Below are positions 37,124 through 44,892 of a stretch of DNA of 64,000 bases, one piece after another. How positions within the stretch are numbered: position 1 is the stretch's first letter; each line of letters begins with the position of its first letter. A program made the position numbers and the translations under genes. Source of the DNA: Asinibacterium sp. OR53. Its GTDB lineage: Bacteria; Bacteroidota; Bacteroidia; Chitinophagales; Chitinophagaceae. The stretch lies in the NCBI RefSeq assembly GCF_000515315.1, contig NZ_KI911562.1, positions 3,319,220-3,383,219 of the forward strand, given 5' to 3'. Under the pieces are notes generated by a model, which worked only from the letters and a program-made list of their open reading frames with translations, was not told where the DNA came from and did not search any database.

Positions 37124-37723
37124 ATGGAGATATATCCTTCTGAGGTTTCACCAAAATTCATTGACTTGTTCATGAACCAAATGAAAATGACTGAAGAGGA
37201 ATTTTCAACAGTACTTTCTTTTTTCAGAAGAGAATATGTTCCCCGTAAATTCTTTTTCCTGAAAGCGGGGCAGATAGCAAAATATAAAGCGTATATCAAT
37301 AAAGGAAGTGTACGCAACTTTACCACTGATGAAAAAGGCGGTGAGCATATTTTGTATTTTTCCTTTGAAGATTGGTGGGTAGGCGACCTGGAGAGTTTTT
37401 ATAACCAGCAGCCGGCTACTATAAATGTGCAGGCAATGGAAGATTGTGAAATACTTTGTCTTCAAAAAAATGACCTGGAAAGATTAGGAGAACAAATTCC
37501 TAAACTGAAACAACTCTTTGTTGAAAAAGAAAAGAGATCTCTATTCTCACATATTCAAAGACTCCAGGAAGTAAAGTCATTGTCTGCCGAAGACCGGTAT
37601 CTCAATCTCATTAATAAACACCCGGAAATATTCCAGCGCATCCCTCTTCAATACATTGCCATGTATCTTGACATTGAACCACAATCCCTCAGCCGCATGC
37701 GAAAAAGACTCAGCTGTAAATAA
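37124..37723 (+). CDS. Crp/Fnr-family transcriptional regulator
   Basis: 199 residues. A cyclic-nucleotide-binding-type beta roll (about 25-120, with [26 protein letters not shown] split by turns and [18 protein letters not shown]) is followed by a dimerisation helix and an HTH (about 150-195, [20 protein letters not shown]). There are no Fnr cysteines and no clear cAMP-contact RE/ST pair, so the ligand is unknown; this is the usual Bacteroidota type. Two TTAACCCGGGT sites lie directly downstream, in front of the methyltransferase gene. A G10 tract lies 60 bp upstream of the ATG. Confidence 0.88.
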   Translation: MEIYPSEVSPKFIDLFMNQMKMTEEEFSTVLSFFRREYVPRKFFFLKAGQIAKYKAYINKGSVRNFTTDEKGGEHILYFSFEDWWVGDLESFYNQQPATINVQAMEDCEILCLQKNDLERLGEQIPKLKQLFVEKEKRSLFSHIQRLQEVKSLSAEDRYLNLINKHPEIFQRIPLQYIAMYLDIEPQSLSRMRKRLSCK

Positions 37724-37728
37724 TTTTC

Positions 37729-37763
37729 TTAACCCGGGTTAAGTCATTAATTAACCCGGGTGA
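37729..37763 (+). promoter_or_regulatory. Twin palindromic TTAACCCGGGT sites (candidate operator)
   Basis: TTAACCCGGGTTAA, a perfect 14-bp palindrome, at 37729-37742. TTAACCCGGGTGA follows at 37751-37763. The two starts are 22 bp apart, two helical turns, so proteins would sit on the same DNA face. They lie between the Crp/Fnr gene and the methyltransferase ATG (37815). A role as Crp/Fnr operator or as a terminator-like stem is inferred only. Confidence 0.5.
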
Positions 37764-37814
37764 TTGGAAACAGGGTATTATTCATTCCACCTTTATGTTA
37801 TTAAAACAAAAGAA

Positions 37815-38831
37815 ATGAATAATCAACTTCCCCCACCTCCTGCTCAAATGATGCAATTGATCACTGGCTTCTGGACATCCTGCTGCGTATACTCAGCCGC
37901 TAAATTGAATATCGCAGATCATTTAAAGGACAAACCACAAACAGCTCATCAACTGGCAGAAGCTACACACAGTGATGCTCCTTCGTTGTATCGTGTATTG
38001 CGGGCCTTATCAAGTGTAGGTGTATTTAAAGAAAACGAAGACCATCAATTTGAGTTGACATCACTTGGTAATACGCTGCAAACAGATGCCCCCGGTTCTA
38101 TGAAAGCGATGGCTATTGCACAATTGGGTGATCATTATAATGCATGGGGAAATTTAGTCTATAGCATTAAAACAGGACATATCGCTTTTGATAATATAGA
38201 AGGAATGTCTGTATGGAAATATTATGAGATGCACCCAGAGGAAGGTGTGAATTTTATTAAAGCTATGTCGGGTCTTACAGGAGCTGTGATACAACACGTT
38301 TTACCTGAATATGATTTTACAAGCTTTAATACGATCGTTGATGTTGGCGGTGGTAACGGTGCCCTGCTGGTGGCAGTATTGGATAAAGCTCCACAGGCAA
38401 AAGGAATTGTATTTGATGAAGAATATGTAGTGGCGGAAACAAAAAAATTAATAGCAAAAAAAGGGTTTAGCAGCCGGTGTGAAACTGCGGCAGGAAGTTT
38501 TTTTGAATTCATTCCTGAAAATGCTGACGCATACCTGATGAAGATGGTGCTGCATGACTGGAATGATGAACAATGTTTGCAGATATTGAACAACTGCAAT
38601 AAAGCGATGAAGGCCGGCAGCAAACTGCTGGTATTAGATTCAGTTATTCCCGAAGGCAACGAACCACATCCCGGAAAATTTATGGATATCAATATGCTGG
38701 CTATGACCGGTGGAAGGGAAAGAACAGAAAAAGAATTTGCTTCCTTGTTTTCAAATGCAGGCTTAAAGCTTGCCCGGGTTATCCCAACACATTCACCAAT
38801 GTTCAGTATTGTAGAAGCAATAAAAGAATAA
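37815..38831 (+). CDS. SAM-dependent O-methyltransferase (Methyltransf_2 family)
   Basis: About 338 residues from ATG 37815; 37764 is an upstream alternative with poor N-terminus. The N-terminal winged-helix dimerisation domain (about 15-100) contains LAEATHSDAPSLYRVLRALSS. The SAM-binding domain has VDVGGGNGALLVAVLDKAP (about 176) and the catalytic-His region MKMVLHDWNDEQC (about 236-248). Members methylate phenolic or quinone-like small molecules, often in secondary metabolism. The acceptor here is unknown. A secreted lipoprotein gene follows after 35 bp and is probably cotranscribed. Confidence 0.9.
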   Translation: MNNQLPPPPAQMMQLITGFWTSCCVYSAAKLNIADHLKDKPQTAHQLAEATHSDAPSLYRVLRALSSVGVFKENEDHQFELTSLGNTLQTDAPGSMKAMAIAQLGDHYNAWGNLVYSIKTGHIAFDNIEGMSVWKYYEMHPEEGVNFIKAMSGLTGAVIQHVLPEYDFTSFNTIVDVGGGNGALLVAVLDKAPQAKGIVFDEEYVVAETKKLIAKKGFSSRCETAAGSFFEFIPENADAYLMKMVLHDWNDEQCLQILNNCNKAMKAGSKLLVLDSVIPEGNEPHPGKFMDINMLAMTGGRERTEKEFASLFSNAGLKLARVIPTHSPMFSIVEAIKE

Positions 38832-38866
38832 ACACATCATTTATTAATTAAATAAAACAATAATCA

Positions 38867-39580
38867 ATGAAACAGATCTCCGCATTTCTGTCAGCATTCT
38901 TACTGGTTACTTTTGTTTCCTGCAACAATGAACCAGTAAAAGAGGAAACGAAATTAGCTACCGATACAACAGCAACAACCAAAGCACCAGAGCCGCCCGC
39001 ATTTCAACCCTACAACATCACCATCGTGCAACACAAAGTGAAAGATTTTGATAAATGGTTACCGCTTTATGAGAGTCATGATTCAGCAAGAAAAGCAAGC
39101 GGTCTCATTGAAATTGCTTTAGGAAGAGGATTGGATAACAACAACGAGGTGACTGTTTCTTTCAAAACAGAAGACGTTCAAAAAGCGAAAGACTTTACTA
39201 AATCTCCCGATCTAAAGGCAGCAATGCAAAAAGGTGGTGTTACCAGTCCTTCCACTATTTCATTTATAAAGGTAGTTCGTGATGATAACAACCTTATTGA
39301 AACCAAAGACAGGTTGCTGGTAGCTCATCATGTAAAAGATTATGATGCCTGGTTAAAAGTATATGACAGTGAAGGAAAAGAAACAAGAGCAGCAAGTGGC
39401 CTTATTGATCGTGGGTTGGCAAGAGGAGTTGATGATCCGAACATGGTGTACGTATTATTTGCTGTTACAGATATTGCTAAAGCCAAAGCAAGAACAAGCT
39501 CATCTGAATTGAAAAAGCTGATGATCGATGCAGGAGTGGATGGGCCACCCGCTATCAGTTTTTATAAATTGGTTAAATGA
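38867..39580 (+). CDS. Lipoprotein with two tandem dimeric alpha/beta-barrel-like domains
   Basis: 237 residues. The lipoprotein signal ends LVTFVSC (Cys about 19), followed by a Thr/Ala/Pro-rich linker. Two homologous repeats follow (about 48-140 and 143-237): QHKVKDFDKWLPLYESHDS...GLIEIALGRG against AHHVKDYDAWLKVYDSEGK...GLIDRGLARG, each ending SFIKVV or SFYKLV. The fold resembles ABM/cyclase-like dimeric ferredoxin barrels fused in one chain. It would sit on the outer-membrane or periplasmic face. Ligand or reaction unknown. Confidence 0.75.
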   Translation: MKQISAFLSAFLLVTFVSCNNEPVKEETKLATDTTATTKAPEPPAFQPYNITIVQHKVKDFDKWLPLYESHDSARKASGLIEIALGRGLDNNNEVTVSFKTEDVQKAKDFTKSPDLKAAMQKGGVTSPSTISFIKVVRDDNNLIETKDRLLVAHHVKDYDAWLKVYDSEGKETRAASGLIDRGLARGVDDPNMVYVLFAVTDIAKAKARTSSSELKKLMIDAGVDGPPAISFYKLVK

Positions 39581-39584
39581 GATT

Positions 39585-39626
39585 TTAATGTGATGTATGC
39601 CTGTCGGCAGGCATACATCACATTAA
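39585..39626. repeat. 42-bp perfect palindrome (REP-like hairpin)
   Basis: A 19-bp arm starting TTAATGTGATGTATGCCTG, a 4-base loop TCGG, and the exact reverse complement. It starts 5 bp after the lipoprotein stop. No T tract follows, so it is not a classical terminator. The CCTGTCGGCAGG centre resembles dispersed REP-type elements. Confidence 0.7.
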
Positions 39627-39672
39627 TGATACTTGTTCTATTGCTTTATTTTGTGTCCTCTCGAAACAAGCA

Positions 39673-39810
39673 TTACAAATTCTTCTTCATCTCCCTCACT
39701 GCATAATCGCAGGTACGGGCAGTAAGTGCCATATAAGTAAGCCATAAATGATCTGCTCTCTTCGTTTCAGGATTTCTTCCTGATTTCAAAGAATTGAGTA
39801 TTAATTTAGT
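39673..39810 (-). pseudogene. Unrecognised C-terminal coding fragment
   Basis: 46 minus-strand codons reading LNSLKSGRNPETKRADHLWL and TYMALTARTCDYAVREMKK before TAA. The amino-acid pattern looks like a real helical C-terminus, but a stop cuts it upstream and no start exists. No family recognised. The remaining parts of the 39581-40023 gap hold only the palindrome and A+T-rich sequence. Confidence 0.35.
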
Positions 39811-40023
39811 GGAACATTACTGATGTTAAAAAGTAATTTAACAGAGGCCTTTGCTAAGTATTGGTAGTAGCAAGATGTGAACAAGCTCATGGAATAGCTA
39901 AAGAATAAAGCATAGATAATAGAACCCCTGTACGAAAAATAAAAAACTGAAATTACTTTATGTATTCAGTTATGCAGACGGTTAAGAAAAACTGAAAACA
40001 GATCATCAAAAATCCTAAAAGCA

Positions 40024-42543
40024 ATGGGTCAGATGATTCAAATGGAAGACCTAAGAGGATTGCCCAAAAAGGAGATTCCAATACTGCGTCGGCAATTTGG
40101 GAGAAACCTATTTCATGCTGAACCATCCAGAAGGATATTACATGTATTATGGGATATTGTCAGGGCACCTATGTTCATCCTTCTTATGATAGCCTGTTCG
40201 CTGTATTTCTTTCTTGGAAATACCGGTGAAGGCCTGATGATGTTTGCAGCAATAATTTTAGTCGCTGCTATTTCAGTTTACCAGGAAGTAAAAAGCAGCC
40301 ATGCGCTGCAGGCGCTAAAACAATTAACGGAGCCAAAAACAACCGTCATAAGAGAAGGAATAGAATATGTTATATCCACGGAGGACCTGGTCCCTGGAGA
40401 TATTATACTGCTTTCAGAAGGCATGAGAATTCCTGCCGATGCACTTATAATGCAGGCCAATGATCTTACTATTAATGAATCTGCTATTACAGGAGAATCA
40501 TTGCCGGTGGACAAAATGATACCCGAAAATTCCAATGAACTGTACCAGGGAACAATTGTCAACAGTGGCAAGTGTGCAGCACGAGTAACCGCAACGGGGA
40601 ATAATACTATGATGAGTAAGATAGGAACAAAAATCATGGCCTACCAGTTTCCTAAAACCCTATTACAAATTCAGCTAAACAGGTTTGTGAATCACATCGC
40701 TTTTTTCGGAATGATAGGATTCCTCATCATCTTCCTGTTAAACTATTTAAACCACATAAGCTGGATTACCAGTCTGTTACTAGCTTTAACATTGGCGCTA
40801 TCAGCCGTGCCCAACGAAATTCCGGTTGCCTTCTCCTCATTTGTGGCACTGGGAGCTTACAAAATGGGCAAGTTGGGTATTATTTCCCGGCAACCTCAGA
40901 TCATTGAAAATCTGGGTGCTGTAAGTACCATATGTCTGGATAAAACCGGCACTATCACAACTAATAGTATGGAAGTAAATGCCATATATGACTTTGAGAC
41001 AGATATACTGATAACAATTTCTGGCAATACCGTTTTACCAAATACCAATGTTTTGAATTATGCTATGCTGGCCAGCGAAAAAGATCCTTTTGATCCGATG
41101 GAGAAAGGAATATGGAATGCCTATTATGCATATTGCCGTGACAAAACAGGGTCACAACTCAAAATGATACACGAGTACCCTCTTGAGGGCCGTCCGCCGA
41201 TGATGACACATGTGTATGAAAGAAACAACTCAAAGATCGTTGCAGCTAAAGGCGCTCCTGAAAGAATATTCAACATATGTCAATTAAACAACACTGATAA
41301 AAACAAGTTGTCAGCACTCGTGAAATCTCTCGCTTCAAAAGGCTATCGTGTTATTGGCGTCGCCAGCTCTTTTCATACGAATTTGGATTTTCCTCAATCA
41401 CAAGAAAACTTCAACTGGCATTTTGAAGGATTAGTGGCATTATACGACCCCCCAAAAAAAAATATTGCAGCTGTTATTAAACAGTTTTATGACGCAAAGA
41501 TCCAGGTAAAACTCCTCACTGGTGATTACCCGGAAACAGCGATGCATATTGGAGGGCAGGTAGGAATATTCAATCACCTGAAATCTGTTACGGGTGAACA
41601 GGTAATGAGAATGAAAGAAGACGAATTAAAAGAGACCGCAATCAATACTAACATTTTTGCCCGGATGTTTCCAGATGCTAAAACAAAGGTCATAGAAGCA
41701 TTGAAAGCGAACCAGGAGATTGTGGCTATGACTGGAGATGGCATCAATGACGGCCCTGCCTTAAAAGCAGCAAGCATAGGCATTGCCATAGGAGAAAAAG
41801 GAACTGAAATTGCACGACAGGCATCCGACCTGATCATTACTGATGATGATCTCGGAAAAATGGTGATAGCCATCAGCGAAGGAAGAAAAATTTTTACCAA
41901 CTTGAAAAAGGCAATTCGCTATATCATGTCCATACATATTCCCATTGTATTGATCGCATCAATGCCATTACTGTTAGGATGGAACTATCCTAATATTTTT
42001 ACACCTATTCATATCATTTTCCTGGAACTGATCATGGGCCCCACCTGCTCCATCTTTTTTGAAAGAGAACCAATAGAAGAAAACAACATGCTTCAACAAC
42101 CTCGGGGGAAAAATTATGGACTATTCACCAGGGAGGAATTACTTATAAGTATTATACAAGGAGTGATTATTGCACTCTGCACACTTTCTCTTTATTACTA
42201 TTTCATGAATCAGGGCGCTTCCATTGAAGAAACCAGGACGATCGTTTTCACCACACTAATCTTAAGCAACGTATTTCTCACATTCACCAACCGTTCATTT
42301 AATAAAACGATCTACTATACCTGTAAGTATAAAAATACGCTCGCCCCCTTTATACTTTTAATATCTGCTCTATTCCTGGCCTGCTTACACCTTATCGCCC
42401 CTGTCAGACATTTGTTTCAATTAAGTGTCATCAGTTCTGCTGAATTCTGGCTATGCCTGAGTGTCGCTTTTGCGGGAGTAATGTGGTTTGAAGTATATAA
42501 AATGGATTTGCCAAAAGCTACACAAGTAAATGATGACAATTAA
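40024..42543 (+). CDS. Cation-translocating P-type ATPase (P2-like)
   Basis: 839 residues with the P-type core. An N-terminal cation-ATPase segment (about 10-60) is followed by actuator TGES (about 157). The phosphorylation motif DKTGTIT is at about 305, KGAPE in the nucleotide domain, TGDGINDGPAL at about 569, and C-terminal helices ending near 830. There are no heavy-metal CPx or HMA elements, so it belongs with P2-type Ca2+/Mg2+-like pumps. The M4 site reads AVPNEIPVAF where Ca2+ pumps have PEGLP, so the ion is uncertain. Gene is isolated by gaps on both sides. Confidence 0.9.
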   Translation: MGQMIQMEDLRGLPKKEIPILRRQFGRNLFHAEPSRRILHVLWDIVRAPMFILLMIACSLYFFLGNTGEGLMMFAAIILVAAISVYQEVKSSHALQALKQLTEPKTTVIREGIEYVISTEDLVPGDIILLSEGMRIPADALIMQANDLTINESAITGESLPVDKMIPENSNELYQGTIVNSGKCAARVTATGNNTMMSKIGTKIMAYQFPKTLLQIQLNRFVNHIAFFGMIGFLIIFLLNYLNHISWITSLLLALTLALSAVPNEIPVAFSSFVALGAYKMGKLGIISRQPQIIENLGAVSTICLDKTGTITTNSMEVNAIYDFETDILITISGNTVLPNTNVLNYAMLASEKDPFDPMEKGIWNAYYAYCRDKTGSQLKMIHEYPLEGRPPMMTHVYERNNSKIVAAKGAPERIFNICQLNNTDKNKLSALVKSLASKGYRVIGVASSFHTNLDFPQSQENFNWHFEGLVALYDPPKKNIAAVIKQFYDAKIQVKLLTGDYPETAMHIGGQVGIFNHLKSVTGEQVMRMKEDELKETAINTNIFARMFPDAKTKVIEALKANQEIVAMTGDGINDGPALKAASIGIAIGEKGTEIARQASDLIITDDDLGKMVIAISEGRKIFTNLKKAIRYIMSIHIPIVLIASMPLLLGWNYPNIFTPIHIIFLELIMGPTCSIFFEREPIEENNMLQQPRGKNYGLFTREELLISIIQGVIIALCTLSLYYYFMNQGASIEETRTIVFTTLILSNVFLTFTNRSFNKTIYYTCKYKNTLAPFILLISALFLACLHLIAPVRHLFQLSVISSAEFWLCLSVAFAGVMWFEVYKMDLPKATQVNDDN

Positions 42544-42633
42544 AAGCAATCCGAGCTAATTAAAAAAACAAATAATACAGAAGAGCGCTAACCCTTTCAG
42601 ATTCAATACACTTGTTTATTTTTTCAACAGAAA

Positions 42634-42663
42634 ATAAAGGAGGGAAGCCCGGGCCTCCTTTAT
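42634..42663 (+). terminator. Possible terminator hairpin after the P-type ATPase
   Basis: ATAAAGGAGG (42634-42643) pairs with CCTCCTTTAT (42654-42663). The loop contains a partly complementary GCCCGGGC. T-rich sequence follows only after about 12 bases, so this is a weak call. Confidence 0.4.
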
Positions 42664-42769
42664 AATCATCGGGTTTCTTTTTGGGAATGGCAAGGATGGA
42701 AATCATATTATTCTCTGTTAGTGATCATTTCCCGGGCTCTGTTTGTTAATTAGCTTTAAAAAAAGTTAA

Positions 42770-42868
42770 CATAGGTTCTTTTTATCAATTCTGAAGAAGC
42801 GGTTCGCCAGAGGTGAAATCAACAAAGAAGAATATGAGGAGAAGAAGAAGCTATTGCAAGAAGTCTAA
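42770..42868 (+). pseudogene. SHOCT-domain remnant
   Basis: The frame reads LSILKKRFARGEINKEEYEEKKKLL then QEV and stop. This is the short C-terminal SHOCT motif (LkkrfarGeIskeEyeekk). No start codon and nothing of a body precede it. It is the only recognisable content, besides the hairpin, of the 42544-42889 gap. Confidence 0.6.
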
Positions 42869-42889
42869 TAACCTTAATAATCAATTATC

Positions 42890-43294
42890 ATGAAAACATT
42901 GAATTTTTTTTTGGTTGTAATTGCTGTCATACTTAGCGGCTCAACCTACGCGCAACACCAACACCCATCTGCAAAAGACTTATTGAAAGATAAACTTATG
43001 CAGGATTCAATAATGACAGATATTGTTAATGATCACCAGTTAATGACGAATATGATGCAGCACATGAAGCAAAATAAGCACACCATGCACATGATGATGC
43101 AGGACAAGGAAATGATGAAACAAATGATAAATACAGGAGGAAAAGATAGTTCCATGTGCCGGATGATGATGGGCATGATGATGGAGAATAAGAATATGCA
43201 TAGTATGATGATGAAAATGATGCAGAAAAATGGTATGGGTGAAAGTGGCAAGCATGATAGCACACAAGTCAAGGATCATAAAAGGCACCATTGA
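42890..43294 (+). CDS. Secreted Met/His-rich protein (putative copper-binding)
   Basis: 134 residues with a signal peptide (hydrophobic 4-18, cleavage after TYAQ). The mature part is very rich in Met and His: clusters such as HMHMMM-like MMQHMK, HTMHMMMQDKEMM, CRMMMGMMMENKNMHSMMMK, and a His tail KDHKRHH. Met-rich clusters bind Cu(I) and His tails Cu(II) in periplasmic copper proteins. With a CPH-type copper pump 1.2 kb downstream, a periplasmic copper chaperone or buffer is likely. No catalytic motif is seen. Confidence 0.8.
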   Translation: MKTLNFFLVVIAVILSGSTYAQHQHPSAKDLLKDKLMQDSIMTDIVNDHQLMTNMMQHMKQNKHTMHMMMQDKEMMKQMINTGGKDSSMCRMMMGMMMENKNMHSMMMKMMQKNGMGESGKHDSTQVKDHKRHH

Positions 43295-43414
43295 TATATG
43301 GAATTACACCAATAATGAGAATCAGTCAATACACAACCAGCTTGCCCAGACATCTCCAATTTTTACCAGTAAGTCCAATGATAGGTTATTCAGGAAAGTA
43401 ATTAACAAAACTTA

Positions 43415-44512
43415 ATGAATATGAAAAGGAAATGGTCATTATACCTGGGAAAATTTTCGGGTATAGCTGTATATATTCACTGGACGTTTTTAATTCTTGT
43501 GGGGTGGATATTCCTCATGCACACACAAATGGGTCATGGCTGGGCCGCAGGCTTATGGGGCGTGGCGTTTATCCTTGCTTTATTTACCTGCGTAGTGTTG
43601 CATGAGTTCGGCCATGCGCTTACAGCTAAACGATACAAGATCCGGACAAAGGATATTACCATTTATCCGATTGGCGGCATTGCCAGTCTGGAGAGTATGC
43701 CGGAAAAACCTGGGCAGGAATTGTTGGTGGCATTGGCAGGGCCGGCAGTAAATCTGATCATTGCTGCAGTGTTATGGATATATCTGAAGTCAACAGGAGC
43801 AATGCCCGATATGGAAACATTAAAAGATGCAAAGCACATGCAAGATCTGCCTTTCGCTTTTAACCTGCTCGTTGCTAATACTGCATTATGTGCGTTTAAC
43901 CTGATTCCGGCATTTCCAATGGATGGCGGTAGAGTATTACGGGCCATACTGGCCTTCCGGATGGAGCGGGCTAAGGCAACCCGCGTGGCCGCTGGCATTG
44001 GGCAGTTTTTGGCAATGTTATTTATTTTCTTTGGGTTCTTCTTTAATTTCTGGCTGGTATTTATCGGTTTGGTTATATACCTGGGTGCCGGAGGTGAAGC
44101 AGCCTATGAAGCTACCAAAAGTATACTGGCAGGTTTCAGGGTTACGGATGTACTGATGACCCGGTTTACCGCATTATCTCCTGGTGACACCCTTGAAAAA
44201 GCGGTAGAGGTATTGCTTGATGGACAGGAACAGGATTTTCTCGTTATTGCCAATGAGCAGGTGCAGGGTGTGCTTACAAGTAAGGAATTGATACACGGAT
44301 TATCTTCTTTTGGAAAATCTTCCCTCATATCGAATATTATGAGAAGAGATTTTATAACGCTTACGCCGGATATGGACCTACAGGATGTTTACATAAAAAT
44401 GACAACCAATAGCTGTACCGCATATCCGGTTCAGCAAGACGGGAAACTACTGGGAATGGTAGATAAAAAAAATATAAACGAACTGCTACTGGTACAACAG
44501 GCCCTGCAATAA
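43415..44512 (+). CDS. Site-2 protease family M50 membrane metalloprotease with CBS pair
   Basis: 365 residues. Six or so hydrophobic segments in the first 230 residues contain the zinc-binding HEFGH (about 65-69) and the second zinc motif in NLIPAFPMDGGR (about 158-169). Two CBS domains follow (about 240-300 and 305-360). This is the SpoIVFB/Rip3-like class of intramembrane proteases, whose CBS part senses nucleotides. Its stop overlaps the ATG of the copper ATPase gene by one base (TAATG), so they are coupled. Confidence 0.9.
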   Translation: MNMKRKWSLYLGKFSGIAVYIHWTFLILVGWIFLMHTQMGHGWAAGLWGVAFILALFTCVVLHEFGHALTAKRYKIRTKDITIYPIGGIASLESMPEKPGQELLVALAGPAVNLIIAAVLWIYLKSTGAMPDMETLKDAKHMQDLPFAFNLLVANTALCAFNLIPAFPMDGGRVLRAILAFRMERAKATRVAAGIGQFLAMLFIFFGFFFNFWLVFIGLVIYLGAGGEAAYEATKSILAGFRVTDVLMTRFTALSPGDTLEKAVEVLLDGQEQDFLVIANEQVQGVLTSKELIHGLSSFGKSSLISNIMRRDFITLTPDMDLQDVYIKMTTNSCTAYPVQQDGKLLGMVDKKNINELLLVQQALQ

Positions 44513-44892
44513 TGATGACGTATATGAAACGAGACCAACAGCAGAATAGAGGAACTGACCATACTAAAATGCACCATGAGCATGGCGCTATTCTGATAGG
44601 AATGGAGGAACATGATCATCATAGAATGATGATACAGGATTTCCGGAAACGGTTCTGGATCTCAACATTGATCACCATCCCTATCCTGCTTTTTTCTCCC
44701 ATGATCCAGGATTTCTTTGGCTATAAATTACTCCTTCCGGGCAACTCTTATTTCCTGTTTGCTCTTTCATCCATTGTTTATTTTTTAGGCGGGTGGCCGT
44801 TTCTGAAAGGGTTCTTGAATGAAATAAAAAAAAACAGGGCCTGGCATGATGACACTCATATCTATGGCTATCAGTGTAGCTTATGTCTATAG
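44512..44892 (+). CDS. copB: CopB-type copper P-type ATPase, N-terminal part (frameshifted)
   Basis: 126 residues. It starts with a His/Met-rich leader (about 19-42, MHHEHG and EEHDHHRMM), then two membrane segments (RFWISTLITIPILLFSP, FLFALSSIVYFLGGWPFLKG). These are the first helices of P1B-type pumps. From the run of nine A at 44826-44834 the frame runs into non-homologous residues and stops at 44892. The +1 frame continues the protein from KTGPGMMTL. Without the one-base difference this would be one gene 44512-46591. Confidence 0.8.
   Translation: MMTYMKRDQQQNRGTDHTKMHHEHGAILIGMEEHDHHRMMIQDFRKRFWISTLITIPILLFSPMIQDFFGYKLLLPGNSYFLFALSSIVYFLGGWPFLKGFLNEIKKNRAWHDDTHIYGYQCSLCL

Noticed and set aside
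43026..43291. Three overlapping minus-strand frames rich in His/Phe/Ser
   Set aside because: Antisense shadows of the ATG/CAT-rich Met/His protein at 42890.
44826..44834. Classical -1 programmed frameshift in the copper ATPase
   Set aside because: The downstream frame is +1 relative to the first part, so a -1 slip would not reach it. Loss of one A (or slippage of the polymerase) is needed instead.
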